Assembly (NCBI GenBank): GCA_036971475.1
Contig: JBAIZL010000001.1
Coordinates: forward strand, 280,155,925-280,219,924
Length of the DNA: 64,000 bases
Direction of reading: 5' to 3'
Origin: Prosapia bicincta
Lineage: Eukaryota; Arthropoda; Insecta; Hemiptera; Cercopidae
Part shown: positions 8,908 to 21,169 of the stretch, piece by piece
Position numbering within the stretch: position 1 is the stretch's first letter
Layout: the number at the start of each line of letters is the position of its first letter
Program-made: the position numbers and the translations under genes
The notes under the pieces: generated by a model
Databases searched by the model: none
The model's input: only the letters and a program-made list of their open reading frames with translations
What the model was told of the DNA's origin: nothing

Positions 8908-10388
8908 TTGGAAGATTATAAAATAGATACCGATGGTTTACTGTACAAATTAGAAGATAGTAAATCGAAACTAGCCATACCTAAGACAATGGTAAACAAA
9001 ATTATTAGCCATTATCACGATACTATATTCTCAGGACATCAAGGGAGGAAACGAACCGCAAGTTTGCTCAAGGAAAGATATTTTTGGAATAATTAGGCAG
9101 GGATGTTGAACATTATGTTGATCAGTGTATCTCATGTAACCAAAGAAAACTAGGAATTCGAAACAAAGCCCCTATGGCTGAGTTTACGCCGATTCAAGAA
9201 CCTTTTGAATTAGTTTCTCTAGATATTGTAGGACCACTACCACTAAGTAGAAATGGAAACAGATATTTGCTAACTTTTATAGACCACATGACACGATATT
9301 GTGAAGCAATACCTATACCTATTCAAAATGCAGAAGTAGTAGCGAAAGAGTTCGTTACAAAAATAATAACGAGGCATGGAGTACCAAAACGCTTATTAAG
9401 AGATCAAGGAAGAAATTTTGTTTCAACTTTCTTTAAAACAGTTTGTTCTATATTAGGGATAAGGAAACTCCAAACTACCAGTTAGCATCCACAATCAAAT
9501 GGACTGCTAGAAAGATTTCATAGAACAATTGCCGATATATCACATTATGTATCTAAAGATGGTAGAAATTGGGATGAGATAGTACCTTTCGCACTAATGG
9601 CTTACCACAGTACATTACAAACAAGTACTAGAAACAGTCCGCATATGCTTTTATATGGGCACGAAATGAGGTTACCTAATGAAGATGACCTCTCAATAAA
9701 AACTGAAGTTCAAGAAGACACACGACCTGATTTAAATAAATTAATTGAAAGACTGAAACAAGTTAGGAAAACTGCTGTTAAAAATACGGAAATTAGTAGG
9801 AAGAATAACAAAAGGTATTATGACAGGAAATGTAAATTAATTAAGTATAAAGTAGGTGATTATGTGTTTCTACACAACCCGAATATAAAAAGAGGACCAA
9901 AACGAAAATTTTGAAAAAATTGGCCAGGTCCCTATATTGTAGGAAAAGTAATTAGTGATTTAAATTATAAAATTAGATTGAATAATCAAGAGACATCTGT
10001 AGTACATGTGAATCGACTGAAACCAAGTAAATGTAAACAGGAAGTAGCCAACCGCAGAGTCAACAGATTGCCAGCCTTATCGCTTGATAACGGTGACAAG
10101 GATTCCATTCATACTTTCACCGACACAGAATCAAATAATGATGAAACGGACATACTTCAAGAAAAGAATTTACTAGTGGGAGGCCCCATATTACAAGATG
10201 ATAATATTAGTAATGAAGGATTGGAGATTAATAATGAAGAAGATTATGATGACGATGCGACTTTGGATGAAACCTTTATGGACCCAAGAGATCCTGAATG
10301 GATACCTGAACGATTTGTAGATCTACCCTCACATTCGCCTCATCCTTATAATCTAAGACCTCGAGCTTCAAGCAGCAGAAGTAATTAA
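8908..10388 (+). pseudogene. pol: Integrase of gypsy-1 with one frameshift and two premature stops
   Basis: The zinc domain is split by a frameshift near 9092: HYHDTIFSGHQGRK lies before it and DQCISCNQRK after. The catalytic core has the DDE triad: Asp in LVSLDIVGPLPLS, Asp in LLRDQGRNF, and Glu in GLLERFHR, the last lying beyond a TAG at 9483-9485. A TGA at 9912-9914 interrupts the C-terminal region just before a WPGPY motif. The frame then runs open to TAA at 10388 with an acidic, Asn-rich tail. The stops are single substitutions in an otherwise continuous frame. Integrase would insert the cDNA; this copy cannot. Confidence 0.85.
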
Positions 10389-10395
10389 AAGAAAA

Positions 10396-10414
10396 TATTT
10401 TTCTTTTACTTCAG
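10396..10414 (+). promoter_or_regulatory. Candidate 3' splice site for the gypsy-1 env message
   Basis: A pyrimidine-rich tract (tttttcttttacttcag) ends in AG at 10413-10414, immediately before the env open frame and just after the pol stop. In gypsy-type errantiviruses env is made from a spliced subgenomic RNA with an acceptor at this place. No in-frame ATG opens env here, which suits a start codon supplied from the leader exon. Confidence 0.55.
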
Positions 10415-12219
10415 ATGCCTATTTGTTATCGATCTTCATTGAATATATTTATACAACTACAGCTTGCTCCTACCACCATCAGTCGTACAATGAAACTTGT
10501 AATCTTGACAAAGGATTGGTATTCGTGAAAGAAAGAGATATACTTCTCTCCACCCACACCTGGACATTGGTAGTTTCCATTAGCACTGATGACTATGACG
10601 AGGTATTACACAACATTGAGACACTCTTCGATTATATAGTGCAACAGAGAAACATATCCGAATGAAAAGATTTAATTCCTTACCATGAAACCTCCTACCT
10701 TCGATTTAATTTACAGACAACTCGAGATGAGATATCCAATTTTAAACTCCTATTACCCACATCCAGACCAACCCGAGGTATAATTAATGGGATTGGGAAA
10801 GCTTTTAAATTTTTGTTTGGAACTATGGATGATGATGATTTTCAAAATATTAATTCACAAATTGATGATCTTGACTCTCAGTCTAGTAATTTAATTCATG
10901 TTGAACAAGAACAACTCACTTATATGAAAAAATTAACTAATGAAATAGATGAAAATACTAAGACTATTAGATTAATTGGTAATACTTTACAGAAAACTTT
11001 AGTAGATTTTAAGAAAACAAATTTCTCTATATGGAATGAAATTAATCAGTTAAAAAGAAAACTTCAATATGTAGCACGTATTTCTTCTTTATTTAGAGAA
11101 ATAGAAATAACCATAAATTTAGTTAATAAACAAATTGTTCAAATTCAAGAAGCACTTGATGTAACGTCAACAGGTTATCTTAGTTCAATGTTAGTCAAAC
11201 CTCAATTAAGTTTACTTTTAAGAGAAATTGTAACACAGTTACCTAGTGGTCAAGCTTTGTTAACAGACACTGATGTACATAAGGTATATAGCTATTATAG
11301 AATCTCAAAGGTACATGCATTTTCTTATAAAAATAGCATAAAATTGGTAATTGAGATTCCGCTTAAGACTGGTAATGGGTTTTATGAATTATTTAGAGTA
11401 AGACCATTACCGTATTATGATCATGATATAGCACAGTTTGTCGTCGTACAAGGAGACGTTGACTACCTTGCTGTGTCGAACAACCGCCAGGAATATGCTC
11501 TACTCCGAAAGGAACAGCTTGAGGACTGCAAGGACCTAATCTTCGGAATCTGCCCTGTAGTCACACCCTTTCTGCCTACATCTGGGAGGTACTCCTGCGA
11601 GTATGCAATGTTCGTTGGTGAAGAGACGAAAGTACATCAGCTCTGTACACGAAATATAGTTACGAATTTTTCATCGCCAGTTTTGTATCCTGGTCCTAAT
11701 CAAGAATTTTGGATTTATAGTTTCCATACGTCTATTCGTATCACTTGGCAATGCAATAATCGAAAAGAGATGTCACAGACTAAATCTGAAACTTTATCTT
11801 CTACAGGAATTATCTTTGAAACAAAAAATTGTTATTTATACTCCAAATATTTTCGTATCTTACCAAATTCCAAAAGTCGATCTTCAGCCAAAGTACAATT
11901 CAATCATATTATTGTTCCCGCAATTAAAGACATTTTAACTCCTTATGAAAGAACTTTATTTAAAAATCAATCGTTTTACGACGATCAGGATGTAAACAAT
12001 CTAAACCAGATACTCAATGACCGCATGGAACGAGTCAACACGATAACGATTGAGCAACTCCGAGATAAGCTTACCCAACATAGAAAGCCAAAGGACAACA
12101 ATGAATCACTTGTGATGTATTTCATTGCACTTTTCATAATTTGTGTTCTCCTCGGATTTGTGGCTACAAGTTGTATTTTTATTGTCTTCTGTCCAGAACT
12201 AACCGTTTTAACTGTGTAA
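10415..12219 (+). pseudogene. env: Envelope glycoprotein of gypsy-1 (insect errantivirus / baculovirus F-like), one in-frame stop
   Basis: Two open stretches, 10423-10665 and 10813-12219, lie in the same frame and are separated by one TGA at 10663-10665. The bases between them (10666-10812) are otherwise open. The N-terminal part has the GLVF...STHTWTLVVSI pattern of the surface subunit. Around 10770-10815 an Arg-rich cleavage-like site is followed by a Gly/Phe-rich segment resembling a fusion peptide (GIGKAFKFLFG). A long heptad-like helix follows at about residues 10-60 of the second stretch. Near the end ALFIICVLLGFVATSCIFI is the transmembrane anchor. The family would mediate membrane fusion and particle release. 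A further open frame in another register (12220-12362) may be a shifted cytoplasmic tail. Confidence 0.8.
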
Positions 12220-12365
12220 AAGTTGCAAGCTCCACAGTTCATGAGACTACCCCAGTAGCAACGCCAGTAACTAATGCCATCCACCTTAACACAGTTTCTC
12301 AGGAAGACGAAACCCATTTAGTAGGATTTGCTCCAGGAAACCTTCTCGCTACAACCCACATCTGA

Positions 12366-12833
12366 TGTGTATTTTTACAATGTGAATATTTTTGGACTTA
12401 TGAACTTGACATATTCTCTTTGGCATATGTTTATTTATGTATTTGTTTGAGTCTTTGAGGAAAAAGACAGTTTCTTTGTTATGAACATTAATTTAGTATT
12501 ATGTGTATATATATAATGTTTCATTTATTCAAGTTTGTCAATGATGTTATATGTTTTATTTTATTTTGATTAATGATATTTTAGGAAATGTATTAATATG
12601 TAAACATTTTATGTTTTTGTTATTTCAGAAAATATGATAGTTTATTATATAACTATTAGTTCTGACCTATACTTGTTATACTATTTTGAAATTGCAATGT
12701 TCTCATATAACATTTATATATCTATTTGAATGTTAGATTAAAATTTTCTTTAAATGATGTTTATTTGTTGGAACTAACAATAGATGTTAGTTTAATGTAA
12801 AAAAAGTAAAGGTTTTTAGAACCTTCCTTTTTT
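12366..12833 (+). other. 3' untranslated segment of gypsy-1, no gene seen
   Basis: AT-rich sequence between the env region and the polypurine tract. It contains a short tatata run at 12508-12516 and a hairpin-like aaaggttttt/aaccttcctttt near 12810. No ORF of note. Confidence 0.5.
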
Positions 12834-12850
12834 TAAAAAGGGAGGGTAGT
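12834..12850 (+). promoter_or_regulatory. Polypurine tract of gypsy-1
   Basis: The run aaaaagggagggtagt lies directly before the 3' LTR. This is the expected primer site for plus-strand DNA synthesis. Confidence 0.75.
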
Positions 12851-13493
12851 TGTAATGCTGTACCAGGAAAGCAGACAGTTAGTCCAAAATAGAAAATGAT
12901 AAGCAGTTTCTGTGGTTTCTCAACATTCACGAGGAATCCCTGAACTTAACCACCAGGGTCATCTTAATCTTTTTTAGCTACTTTGGGAAATTTCCAAAAC
13001 ATCTGTCACGTGCACAAGTGGTGACTGGGAACTCTTCAGTTTATGAAATCGTAATATTACCTTGAATGCTATCTAGACCAATGAGAGAGATTCTGTTAGA
13101 CCATGTGGACTAACTGGAAGCATCCCTGGGAGTGGCTAGCATCCGAGGAAGGGGGCACTATAAAACCCTCTACCCAGACAATCTGATGAAGCTAGTCAGA
13201 TGATTCTTGTGAAGATTCTTGTGCTCTTTTTTGTGCTCTTGCTATGTTAGTAGCACAGTCGTATTGTTAGTATCTCAGTTAGAATGTAGTTCATGTTAGA
13301 GTCAATTTTAATTCATTGTTAAAGTACTTAGTTGTTTTGTTTGTGCGAAATGGGCTTCAAGAACTGTAAGTTGAACATTAAATTATATCTGTGAATTCTA
13401 AACAAACTGTGTCTAGATTTATTAACACCTGTCTCTTCTCTTGTCAATGAGTCAAGAAAATTAAAACCCTAAGGCCGCTTCGGTGGCGTTACA
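12851..13493 (+). repeat. 3' LTR of gypsy-1
   Basis: 643 bp, TGTAATGCTG to GGCGTTACA, paired with 4717-5359. The differences are scattered substitutions with no length change. It is followed by the CTAG target duplicate at 13494-13497. Confidence 0.95.
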
Positions 13494-13497
13494 CTAG

Positions 13498-13957
13498 AAA
13501 TAACTAATTACAAAGGAAGATCTGGAACAACTCATATTTACAAAAGTGACCTGTCCTTAATAGCATACACAGGTTCGTTACAAAACAGCCATGTTTCATG
13601 GCTCTAGCAAAGTGAAAATCAAATCGATTTTATTTGACCAAAAATTTAAAATCTCATTTTTCTACTAATTATTTATTTGCATTTAACTACCTTTAAATTT
13701 TTAATTTTTAATTATTTATTCTATGTTCAAAAATGTCTTTTACTTTATTTTCAACTTTCAAAAATGTATTTCAAAACATTTTTATTTGTATCTTTTCGAT
13801 CTACAAAGGGGGAGTCCGCCATTTTAGTTTGAGGTAGCTAACACAAACAAATGATATTCCCTCCACTATATTTCTGAATCAAAACCATTACTCAAAATGC
13901 ATTTTTATCTTTTGCAAAATGTATTTAAATTCAATCTTTAAAATTTCAACGTTCCCC

Positions 13958-14005
<48 letters not shown>

Positions 14006-15387
14006 CTAAAATCTGACCTATCTGAGGTTAATTTCTTCCTGGTCCGCCGTTGGCGTGATCTCATCTCTCCCCCTTTGTCACTTGCCATCTTGTGTGTTGG
14101 AATCGTCCAAAATGTATGTCACCCCTGCTTCTTTGTTACTTTCTGACCGAAACAAAGCGTTACATGCCATCACGCGAAATTATACTACTTTATTTATGTT
14201 TTCTTAATTTTAAACTCCTGGATCTAGTCCTTTAAAACTCCTTTACACCGTTTATAAATTTCCCTAATTCATTTCACTCTACTGGTCTACTCTTTGTTTT
14301 TACGTTAAACTGTTCAAATTAAAATTGTATAAGTGAATTAAGTTAATCTCAACTTTAAATTGTTTAAAGACTTCAATTTTAGGCACTGTTTATTTTCTAA
14401 TTTCGCACTGACTCAAACTTTATTCAATACACTTTTCTTCAACAATTTATTTTAGAGGACGCTACGGCATTGCTGTTAAACGACGAAAACACCTTTTACT
14501 AAATGAAATTCTACTGCCGAGTCCTAAGTACAACGTAAATAGTAAACTAACACATAGCCCTGTAAGAAATAATACCAGGCCGTATAGTTTATATAGAAAA
14601 ATGTTGTTTAAACTAACTTAAATATTGTTTTGTTGCTTTTAAACAAGTTACTAAACAATATTAAATAAATAATCTATTTAGAAAATGTAGCGACACTATT
14701 TTGGTTTGTACAAAATTTTATTTAATTAAAATTTTATAATTACATACCTACTTAATCATTCTATATATTTTATTTTGTTTGGGTTAACATTACTAGCATT
14801 GTAACTGCAATTAAAGGTTTAAATCTATGATAAATTTAATGTAAAAATGCGAAAAATATTTTAATTTAAATATTTTATCAACATAAACAGAGTTTTAGTT
14901 AAACTCTGGAAATTGAAGGAAACCGATGTCTTAGTTAATAAATTAAAAGGTATATTCATCTTTTAACAAATGGGAGATTAAACATGTGATTAAACGAACT
15001 TCAGCTAATAACCAGAGGCTAAATTTTATAATTTAATATTCGCTGCCTAAACTATAATGGGAGAGCTAACCCGCAACAGGGAATTAGTGAAAAAAGAATT
15101 GTTGAAAGAGATTAAGTAAAAACAACTGCTGAAAAAACAATAAAAATAATAACAGTTTGAATTTCAGTATATATCATCAAACAACACATACAAATATGGT
15201 AATTCACAAAATTTTGCATATTCATATTCGCATAAATTTGGCAGTATATTTTATTATTGTATACATAAACATTTAAGTATTCCACTTTCTGATTTGGATT
15301 TTTTGAAATGAACTAATATTTATAAAAGAAAATGCTGTTAACAATGGATAAAACCCAACATTCATAGACAATATTTCAAAGAAAATA
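13498..15387. other. AT-rich intergenic DNA, no gene seen
   Basis: Apart from the AG microsatellite at 13961-14003 I see no domain, RNA gene or element end. Sequence at 13498 on is the continuation of the pre-insertion locus interrupted by gypsy-1. Confidence 0.5.
13961..14003. repeat. (AG)n microsatellite
   Basis: Uninterrupted AG dinucleotide run of about 42 bases. Confidence 0.95.
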
Positions 15388-15722
15388 TTGCTTTTGTATT
15401 CTCATGCTTTAATCAAGGCTTGTCCACCTACAATAAATAATGCACATATCACAGAATTTATTACTTCTGTTCTATTTCAAATTAGGTATTTAGTTAGTCT
15501 CTTTAGGCAAACAGATGCTTATATTGGTTTTAAAACCAATTTCTCTCTAGATAAATATAGAAAGAAGAATAAATCAAGAACAGATAACTCTCTGAAACCA
15601 GAAGTCAATAAGCTGTCATGCAGTTCTTGTAATAGCCCAAGATATAATCGATATACTGGATATTGGAGAGACGGGAAGGTCTTTTGAGAAACGTATGTAT
15701 TGCCATGAGTGTAGTTCTATTG
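15388..15722 (+). pseudogene. Penelope-like element fragment (RT tail plus GIY-YIG endonuclease start)
   Basis: The open stretch has the pattern that joins RT to endonuclease in Penelope-like elements: hydrophobic ITSVLFQIRYLVSLF, then YIGFKTNFSLDKYRKK, then a Cys pair (KLSCSSCN). In a shifted frame DIGETGRSFEKRM follows, like the conserved YIGxTGR segment of the GIY-YIG nuclease. One frameshift lies between the two. Homology stops where the hAT element begins. Such elements encode an RT and a GIY-YIG nuclease; this is only a short dead piece. Confidence 0.5.
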
Positions 15723-17355
15723 TAGGGATGGAAAATCAAACTATGCAAACCATATCTTAGAGTCAAATCATGTGTATAGTAATAACTTGAGTATTTTATA
15801 TTTTGGAAATAAAGGTTATTTACTGAAATTTACACATCAAAATCTGAATTCACACACTGAAAATTATAAAACTATGCGGCCCCCGACATGCTTTTTTGCG
15901 GCCCGCGGGCTACACTAAAATATTGCTTTCAAATATAGTGAAATGTAATGCTATTCCATATGGAAAGGCAAAAGCGAGCACTTTCTGTTCATATGTGTAC
16001 ATTGTACAACCAATTCCTTAAGTGGTTATGGAAATATTTAACCTTAATGCACTCTATGTGTGTGAGTAACCGAGAAGATCATCACTTGCTGAGATTACGT
16101 AAGGCGTTCTGTGACAGATATTTTCTCGATGATAACGATAGTGAATTCGAAGATGTAATTGATTATACTCGGCGGTATTCGGTGGTTGAGTGCAAGCAAA
16201 GCTTTAAGAAGAGTGTTTAGTCTACGTGAAGAAATTGATATTTTTCTTTCTGATAATGGTATTACGGTATTCGAATTTAAAAACAGACTGGTTACATAAG
16301 AGCATGTATTGAGAGAGTAACCATAAGAGACTTGTTACTTAGCATTTTATGTCGATATTATACATCATATGAACGAATTGAATTCCAAACTTCAATGGGA
16401 AGACAATTTGATTCACTCTTCAGTGAGTCTTATAAGAACGTTTGAACATTAGTTGTCAGTGTAAGATGCCCAAATGGGAAATGGAGTTCTGGTTAACTTA
16501 CATTCGCTTATTGAGATGAATTCAATAGATGCTGACAAACACCTTGGACTTCTCGAAATATATCAATATATATAGCAATAATGGAAGATTTTGAAAACAG
16601 ATTTCATGATCTTAATAAATTTGAAATCTTTGCATCGCCGTTCAGTGTTGATTATATGGATGCATCACACAATATTCAAATGGAGCTTATTGATCTACAA
16701 CCCATGATTCAGTTAATGTAAAACCTGTGAAGTTCCATTATTTGATTTCTACAAAAAAATACTTGCCTGTAGAAATGGTAAATCTGAGAGAAATATGTTA
16801 CGATCATGCTTGTTCGTTAGTGAAATCTATCAAATATAAAGCTCGTACGTATTTAACTGACTATCACGTGGAATCGACATTGAAAATAGTAACTACAAAC
16901 ATTAAAATATGCATTGAACCATTGTTAAAAGGAAATCAGTGTTATATTTCCCACTAAAGTAAATAATTTTCAGAATTCATTTCATGTTTTTTTAATTTTC
17001 AAGTTAAAAGTTATTTTATGTTTTGAATCCTGGCTTAGTATGATTAATAAAAGTAGTAAACTTAAAATACTTGCTGCAAGTATCAACGTTGTAACATTAA
17101 CAAGATAAAGAATTTGATATCTGGATACGTTGTTACAGGTATGTAGGCTATCAAATAATAAAGTGCCTGTACATGTATGGGATGTACGCTTACATAATAA
17201 TTTAAAATGTAGGCTATATTATTTGAAAGTTAACCACAACTAGATAAAGACGTATTCCAATTGTTCAACTAGAGAAATTTTAATACTGCGGTCCGGCCCA
17301 AGAAAAATGAACACTCATTTGGCCCACCGTTCCAAAAATGAATTGCCCACCCCTG
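15723..17355 (+). mobile_element. Degraded hAT DNA transposon (GTF2IRD2/ZBED-like family)
   Basis: The right end (reverse complement of 17341-17355) is CAGGGGTGGGCAATT, a typical hAT terminus. The left end at 15723 reads TAGGGATGGAAAATC and is a decayed partner. Subterminal G/C-rich text (gcggcccgcgggct near 15900; ggtccggcccaag near 17290) is characteristic of these elements. Transposase remnants lie between. The flanks (ttctattg / caatagag) are inverted rather than direct copies, so the inverted repeat may extend 8 bases outward. I could not identify an 8-bp target duplication. Confidence 0.7.
15948..16957 (+). pseudogene. hAT transposase remnant
   Basis: Pieces in three frames align in order with the RNase H-like and dimerisation parts of hAT transposases. 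They are ALRRVFSLREEIDIFL (about 16198), HHMNELNSKLQWEDNLIHSS (about 16366), DFENRFHDLNKFEIFASPF (about 16580), MQMELIDLQ (about 16680) and a C-terminal hAT block, KARTYLTDYHVESTLKIVT (about 16839). Frameshifts and stops separate all of them, and the N-terminal zinc finger is missing or unreadable. Dead copy. Confidence 0.75.
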
Positions 17356-20099
17356 CAATAGAGATTTGGAGGGTTCCTCCTACTACACTTATCTTTTATT
17401 TAAAAATTATCTTTTGAAATTTTAAATATCTCTCTCCGAATAAGAGTTGACCTGAGGAAACATAGTTCTTGTTCTTGTATCGGCTACTGTCTTTTAACAT
17501 ATTTAATTTGTCTTTTATTTGTTAATTCCTTGCAATTGCAACCTTTTAATGATTTTGACTTTACAAAAAAACCGTGTTTTAATTGCTCTTAAGGTGAGAT
17601 CTTGAAAATAAAATGAAAAATATTCACTCCAGAAACTATGTGATGTTGTATAAAGATAGGTTTCAAAACTTGATGTGCTTCATGACAATGACAAAGACAA
17701 ATTCTTTTCTTAATTTCATTATAAATCAACGTTTGATGAATTAGTAGATAATGTAAATGTTATAACTGTTAACAAGATATAAGATTAAGCCTTTGTATAC
17801 CACGAGAGGAATTCTTAGATTTTAAATTAAACGACGAATTAACACAGTTACTAGAAATATCACATTAAAACCAAGGTAAAATTTCACAGTAGAACTTAAA
17901 TGGATGTGTACTTTAAGATTTGTAAGGTTTTTCTTTTTGTTCATTGATTAAGAATTCAAAATGAAATATGAGGGATCTCGAAACACCAGTGTAAAATTGC
18001 GGGTCGAAGGAACTGGTCACGTTGGTTCATTTTCATGGAGAAGGAGTTAGTAAAAACTAATAGCACTAGATCTTAAGTATTAATTTGATGGAAAACTGTA
18101 GAAAGAGTAAAGCGGGTTGTTATTGTGTTTTTTCAAATGTTATTTTGCACATAATTGGATAGTAAAATGTCAGTGCCAACAAAAATTGTAGGGTTTATAG
18201 ATCAAGCAATGAGAAGTAAGAACACTGAAACTGAGGACTATATCCTAGGCTCATCAAGACATTTCAAAGGCGATTGCACATGGAACTGCTACTGGAAGGA
18301 ATGCAACAATAAAAAGCCAAAGCAAAGAATTTACACAAATAACGTTTTCAATTCTTAGCCGACCAACAAAATTTCTTCCATTTCATAAATTCATAAAATA
18401 AATAAAATTATAGAAGTAAATAAAGGAGCTTGAAGGAGAAATTGTAATATTCGTTAGTAAGGCAGTTAACAGTTGAAGCCTTATACTCATAGGCGAATGT
18501 TTGGGTGGAGTGGCGAAGACTAGCCTGGGGTGGCAAAATACAGGTCTAGATAGGCGGACGAAAATTGATCGATTTTCCTATTGAATCGATTTTGATTGAT
18601 CGATTTTTCCTATTTACAAATATATTCCCACAAATAATAGATTACATTTGCTTATAACATTAGATCGAAATTAGTCACCATGATCAAGACACGAAAGTTA
18701 TCGAGATACTAGTATATATTTGTGCGAATGTATTGGAACTTTTTAAATTCCAGAAATCGTAAAATGGCTTACATTTACTGCAATGGGTAGTTTTCCAATA
18801 TAAAGTCACTCAAAAACCATACTAAAAGTAAAAATTTTAAGAAAAATAATTTCTCCCTTGTAGGAACTTTAGTTAGTCATTTTTCCGCAAGGACCATTAT
18901 GTTTGTTAGTTTGAACACATTTTGTTGGTAATTATATCTTTTTTAGTTTGAAAGTTACAGAGGTTTAACAGACTACGTTTTTTCGACCACTTGAAGGGGC
19001 GACGACATAAGTTTTTAAAATCACCCAAGTGGTCAGAACAATATTCTGAAATAAAATTGCGTTAGGCTTTCAGTCTATGCTCGACCTTCTTTGGATTTCG
19101 TACTATTTCCGGTTTACAAAAGCAACAGACATTGGCCTGTTTACAACTGCTTGTAAACTTTATCTAGGGCGCTTTGTCTTTGCCAAGTGTCAAACCGTTT
19201 GGGAAATCCTGCAAAGGCTCACAATACACATTTCACATGCTATTCTTGGCTATTCTTATTTATAATTACATATTTTTTGGACAGGGGGAACCCCTCGGGG
19301 AACGCGATGTACCTTTGTATCTTTTGAACGATGAAAGATATAATTACCAAAAAATGTTTTTAAATTCACGAAAATAGGGGCTTCAATAATGATTCTTACG
19401 TAAAAATTACTAATTCTAATACCTAAAATGCGAGTGCCCCTGACCAGGTTGGCTCACACAAACACACAGTTTTCACTCACACAGAGGCAGAGGATTAGGA
19501 CGGGCCACAATGCTTCCGCGCTTTGTTTCTTCATCACCTAGAGGTACTTCGTTAATCAAACTCTAATTTTTTAACTTGATGTCGCACCTCAGAAGGTTTA
19601 CCATAAATTAATTCTGCACACCATTAAATTGACAACAATATACACTTTATTGTCACTGTTCATGAGGGAATAACATGAAATAAAAATGTGTTGACTGTAC
19701 TGGCAGTATAATAAGTTAAAGAAGAACACTTACTAATCTAGCTTTGTCCTGTTGTTAATATTTTAAGTTATTTTCATCATAGGAATAAGTAGTTTATGTT
19801 TAATATAAACCTTATATGTCTAATTGAAAGAAGTGTCTAAAATCTAGCCTCTACGTAGTGTATATATTGATAATTTAATAAATTATTCAGTTCAAACCTA
19901 AAAGTATTATGTTTTTCGATACCGATATTTAAATTCTATGTCAGATTTCTTAGAAATTATTTTGAGCACAAGGAGACAATTTTATTCAATTTTTGTGTTA
20001 CGTAACCGATAGATAAAACCTCTAAATTTTTCACCTTGGTATTTGCATAATATTGTGATGTGCATGGTATTTTATAATTTAAATAGAAACAATTCATGT
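17356..20099. other. AT-rich intergenic DNA, no gene seen
   Basis: Short ORFs (for example at 18155, 19077 and 19174) show no domain or codon pattern. A small inverted repeat built on attgatcgatttt occurs near 18560-18610. Nothing else recognised. Confidence 0.5.
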
Positions 20100-20941
20100 T
20101 GAAACGGTCAGAATTAACGTTTCAATTAAGAAATTAATAATATCTTATTTTTTAAATAACAATTTTAATATTTAAATAATAAGGTTTTAATTTATGGTAT
20201 AATAAACATAGTAAAGAGTCAAGAAGTCAGTACAATTTTGAATAAGTATTATTAAGACAAATTAAATATTATAATAGCATGAAACTGTAATAACTAACTA
20301 AATTTGACAAACGAGAGTGAAGTGAAAAATTTTCTAAGTGCCGAAAAATGCTAACTTGAGAATTAGGCCACGTAGAACTATCATCGACATTTTGAAATGA
20401 AAAGAAAAGTCCATAATAAACAGTAGTGAAAACAGAATTTAAAAACTCAAATAACAAAAAAGTTACAGTAATATAAAATAATAGACATTTTTCAGTGTTC
20501 TAAAACAGATAACAAAATTATGCAGGTTAAAACTAATACGTTTTCCAACCCGCCCGTACAAGAAACAAGCACGGAGATGGCGACGAGCTGAGAGGGGAGG
20601 TGAAGGGTGACATAGCCGCAATAAATACAGGAACTTAAGGACCTGTAAGGGAGTCTGTAAAAATTTTTAATACGAGGTGCTAACGGACGTTATGTCGGTC
20701 AGCGCCTAAGACAATCATCAATAGGCCAGATGGGACCAAAATAGCCAAGTTCCTGCCATCTACTTCCATCCATGGACGAGGGCTCCAGACTCAGCATCCA
20801 GGATGCGGAAATGGAGAAAGACTTTCATCGACTGACCAAGCATGGCAACTTCCAATGCCCAGGGACCAGGGAATCCAGACGAGAGGACTCCAGGACCGGC
20901 AGGGAAATCCTTGGCAAGTCATTGTCTCTATTATATACACA
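20100..20941 (+). repeat. Partial LTR (plus orientation) related to the solo LTR at 56129-58189
   Basis: Begins TGAAACGGTCAG at 20100. Throughout it is the reverse complement of roughly 57340-58189, with many identical blocks such as gtacgggcgggttgg, ctcaagttagcatttttcgg and aacgacc/ggacgttatg. It stops at the poly(T) of the LINE at 20942, so only about 840 bp of an expected 2.1 kb remains. Orientation is opposite to gypsy-2. Confidence 0.65.
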
Positions 20942-21169
20942 TTTTTTTTTTTTTTTTTTTTTTTTAGTGGGTAGGTGAAAATCTTCAAAAAGACGCTGCG
21001 CAATCCGTATTACGCAACAGTGTGAGATTCTTACTCAATAAAAACACCTCCCTTTGCCATGACCAGTTGAAGCAACTGACTAATGACTTTCATTTATAGA
21101 AAAAAAAAAATGGTGTTGGAAAACTTAAGTATCTCTTTGTTCTAAAGTGGCCAAATAATGTGGTCTAGT

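Larger units (their letters stand above)
4717..13493 (+). mobile_element. Gypsy-1: near-complete env-bearing Ty3/gypsy (errantivirus-like) element
   Basis: Two 643-bp LTRs (4717-5359 and 12851-13493) share TGTAA...TTACA termini and flank an internal region. Internal order: leader repeats, three small ORFs, gag, protease, RT/RNase H, integrase, env, polypurine tract. The flanking CTAG at 4713-4716 and 13494-13497 is a 4-bp target duplication, so the insertion is intact end to end. Comparing the LTRs by eye I count about 14 differences (roughly 2%), so it is fairly recent. Pol has lost the N-terminal part of RT and has several stops and frameshifts; env has one in-frame stop. Gag, protease and the small ORFs are open. 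The copy cannot transpose by itself. Confidence 0.93.

Noticed and set aside
20941..21003. ORFs spanning the poly(T) tract
   Set aside because: The T run is the poly(A) tail of the LINE; frames across it have no meaning.
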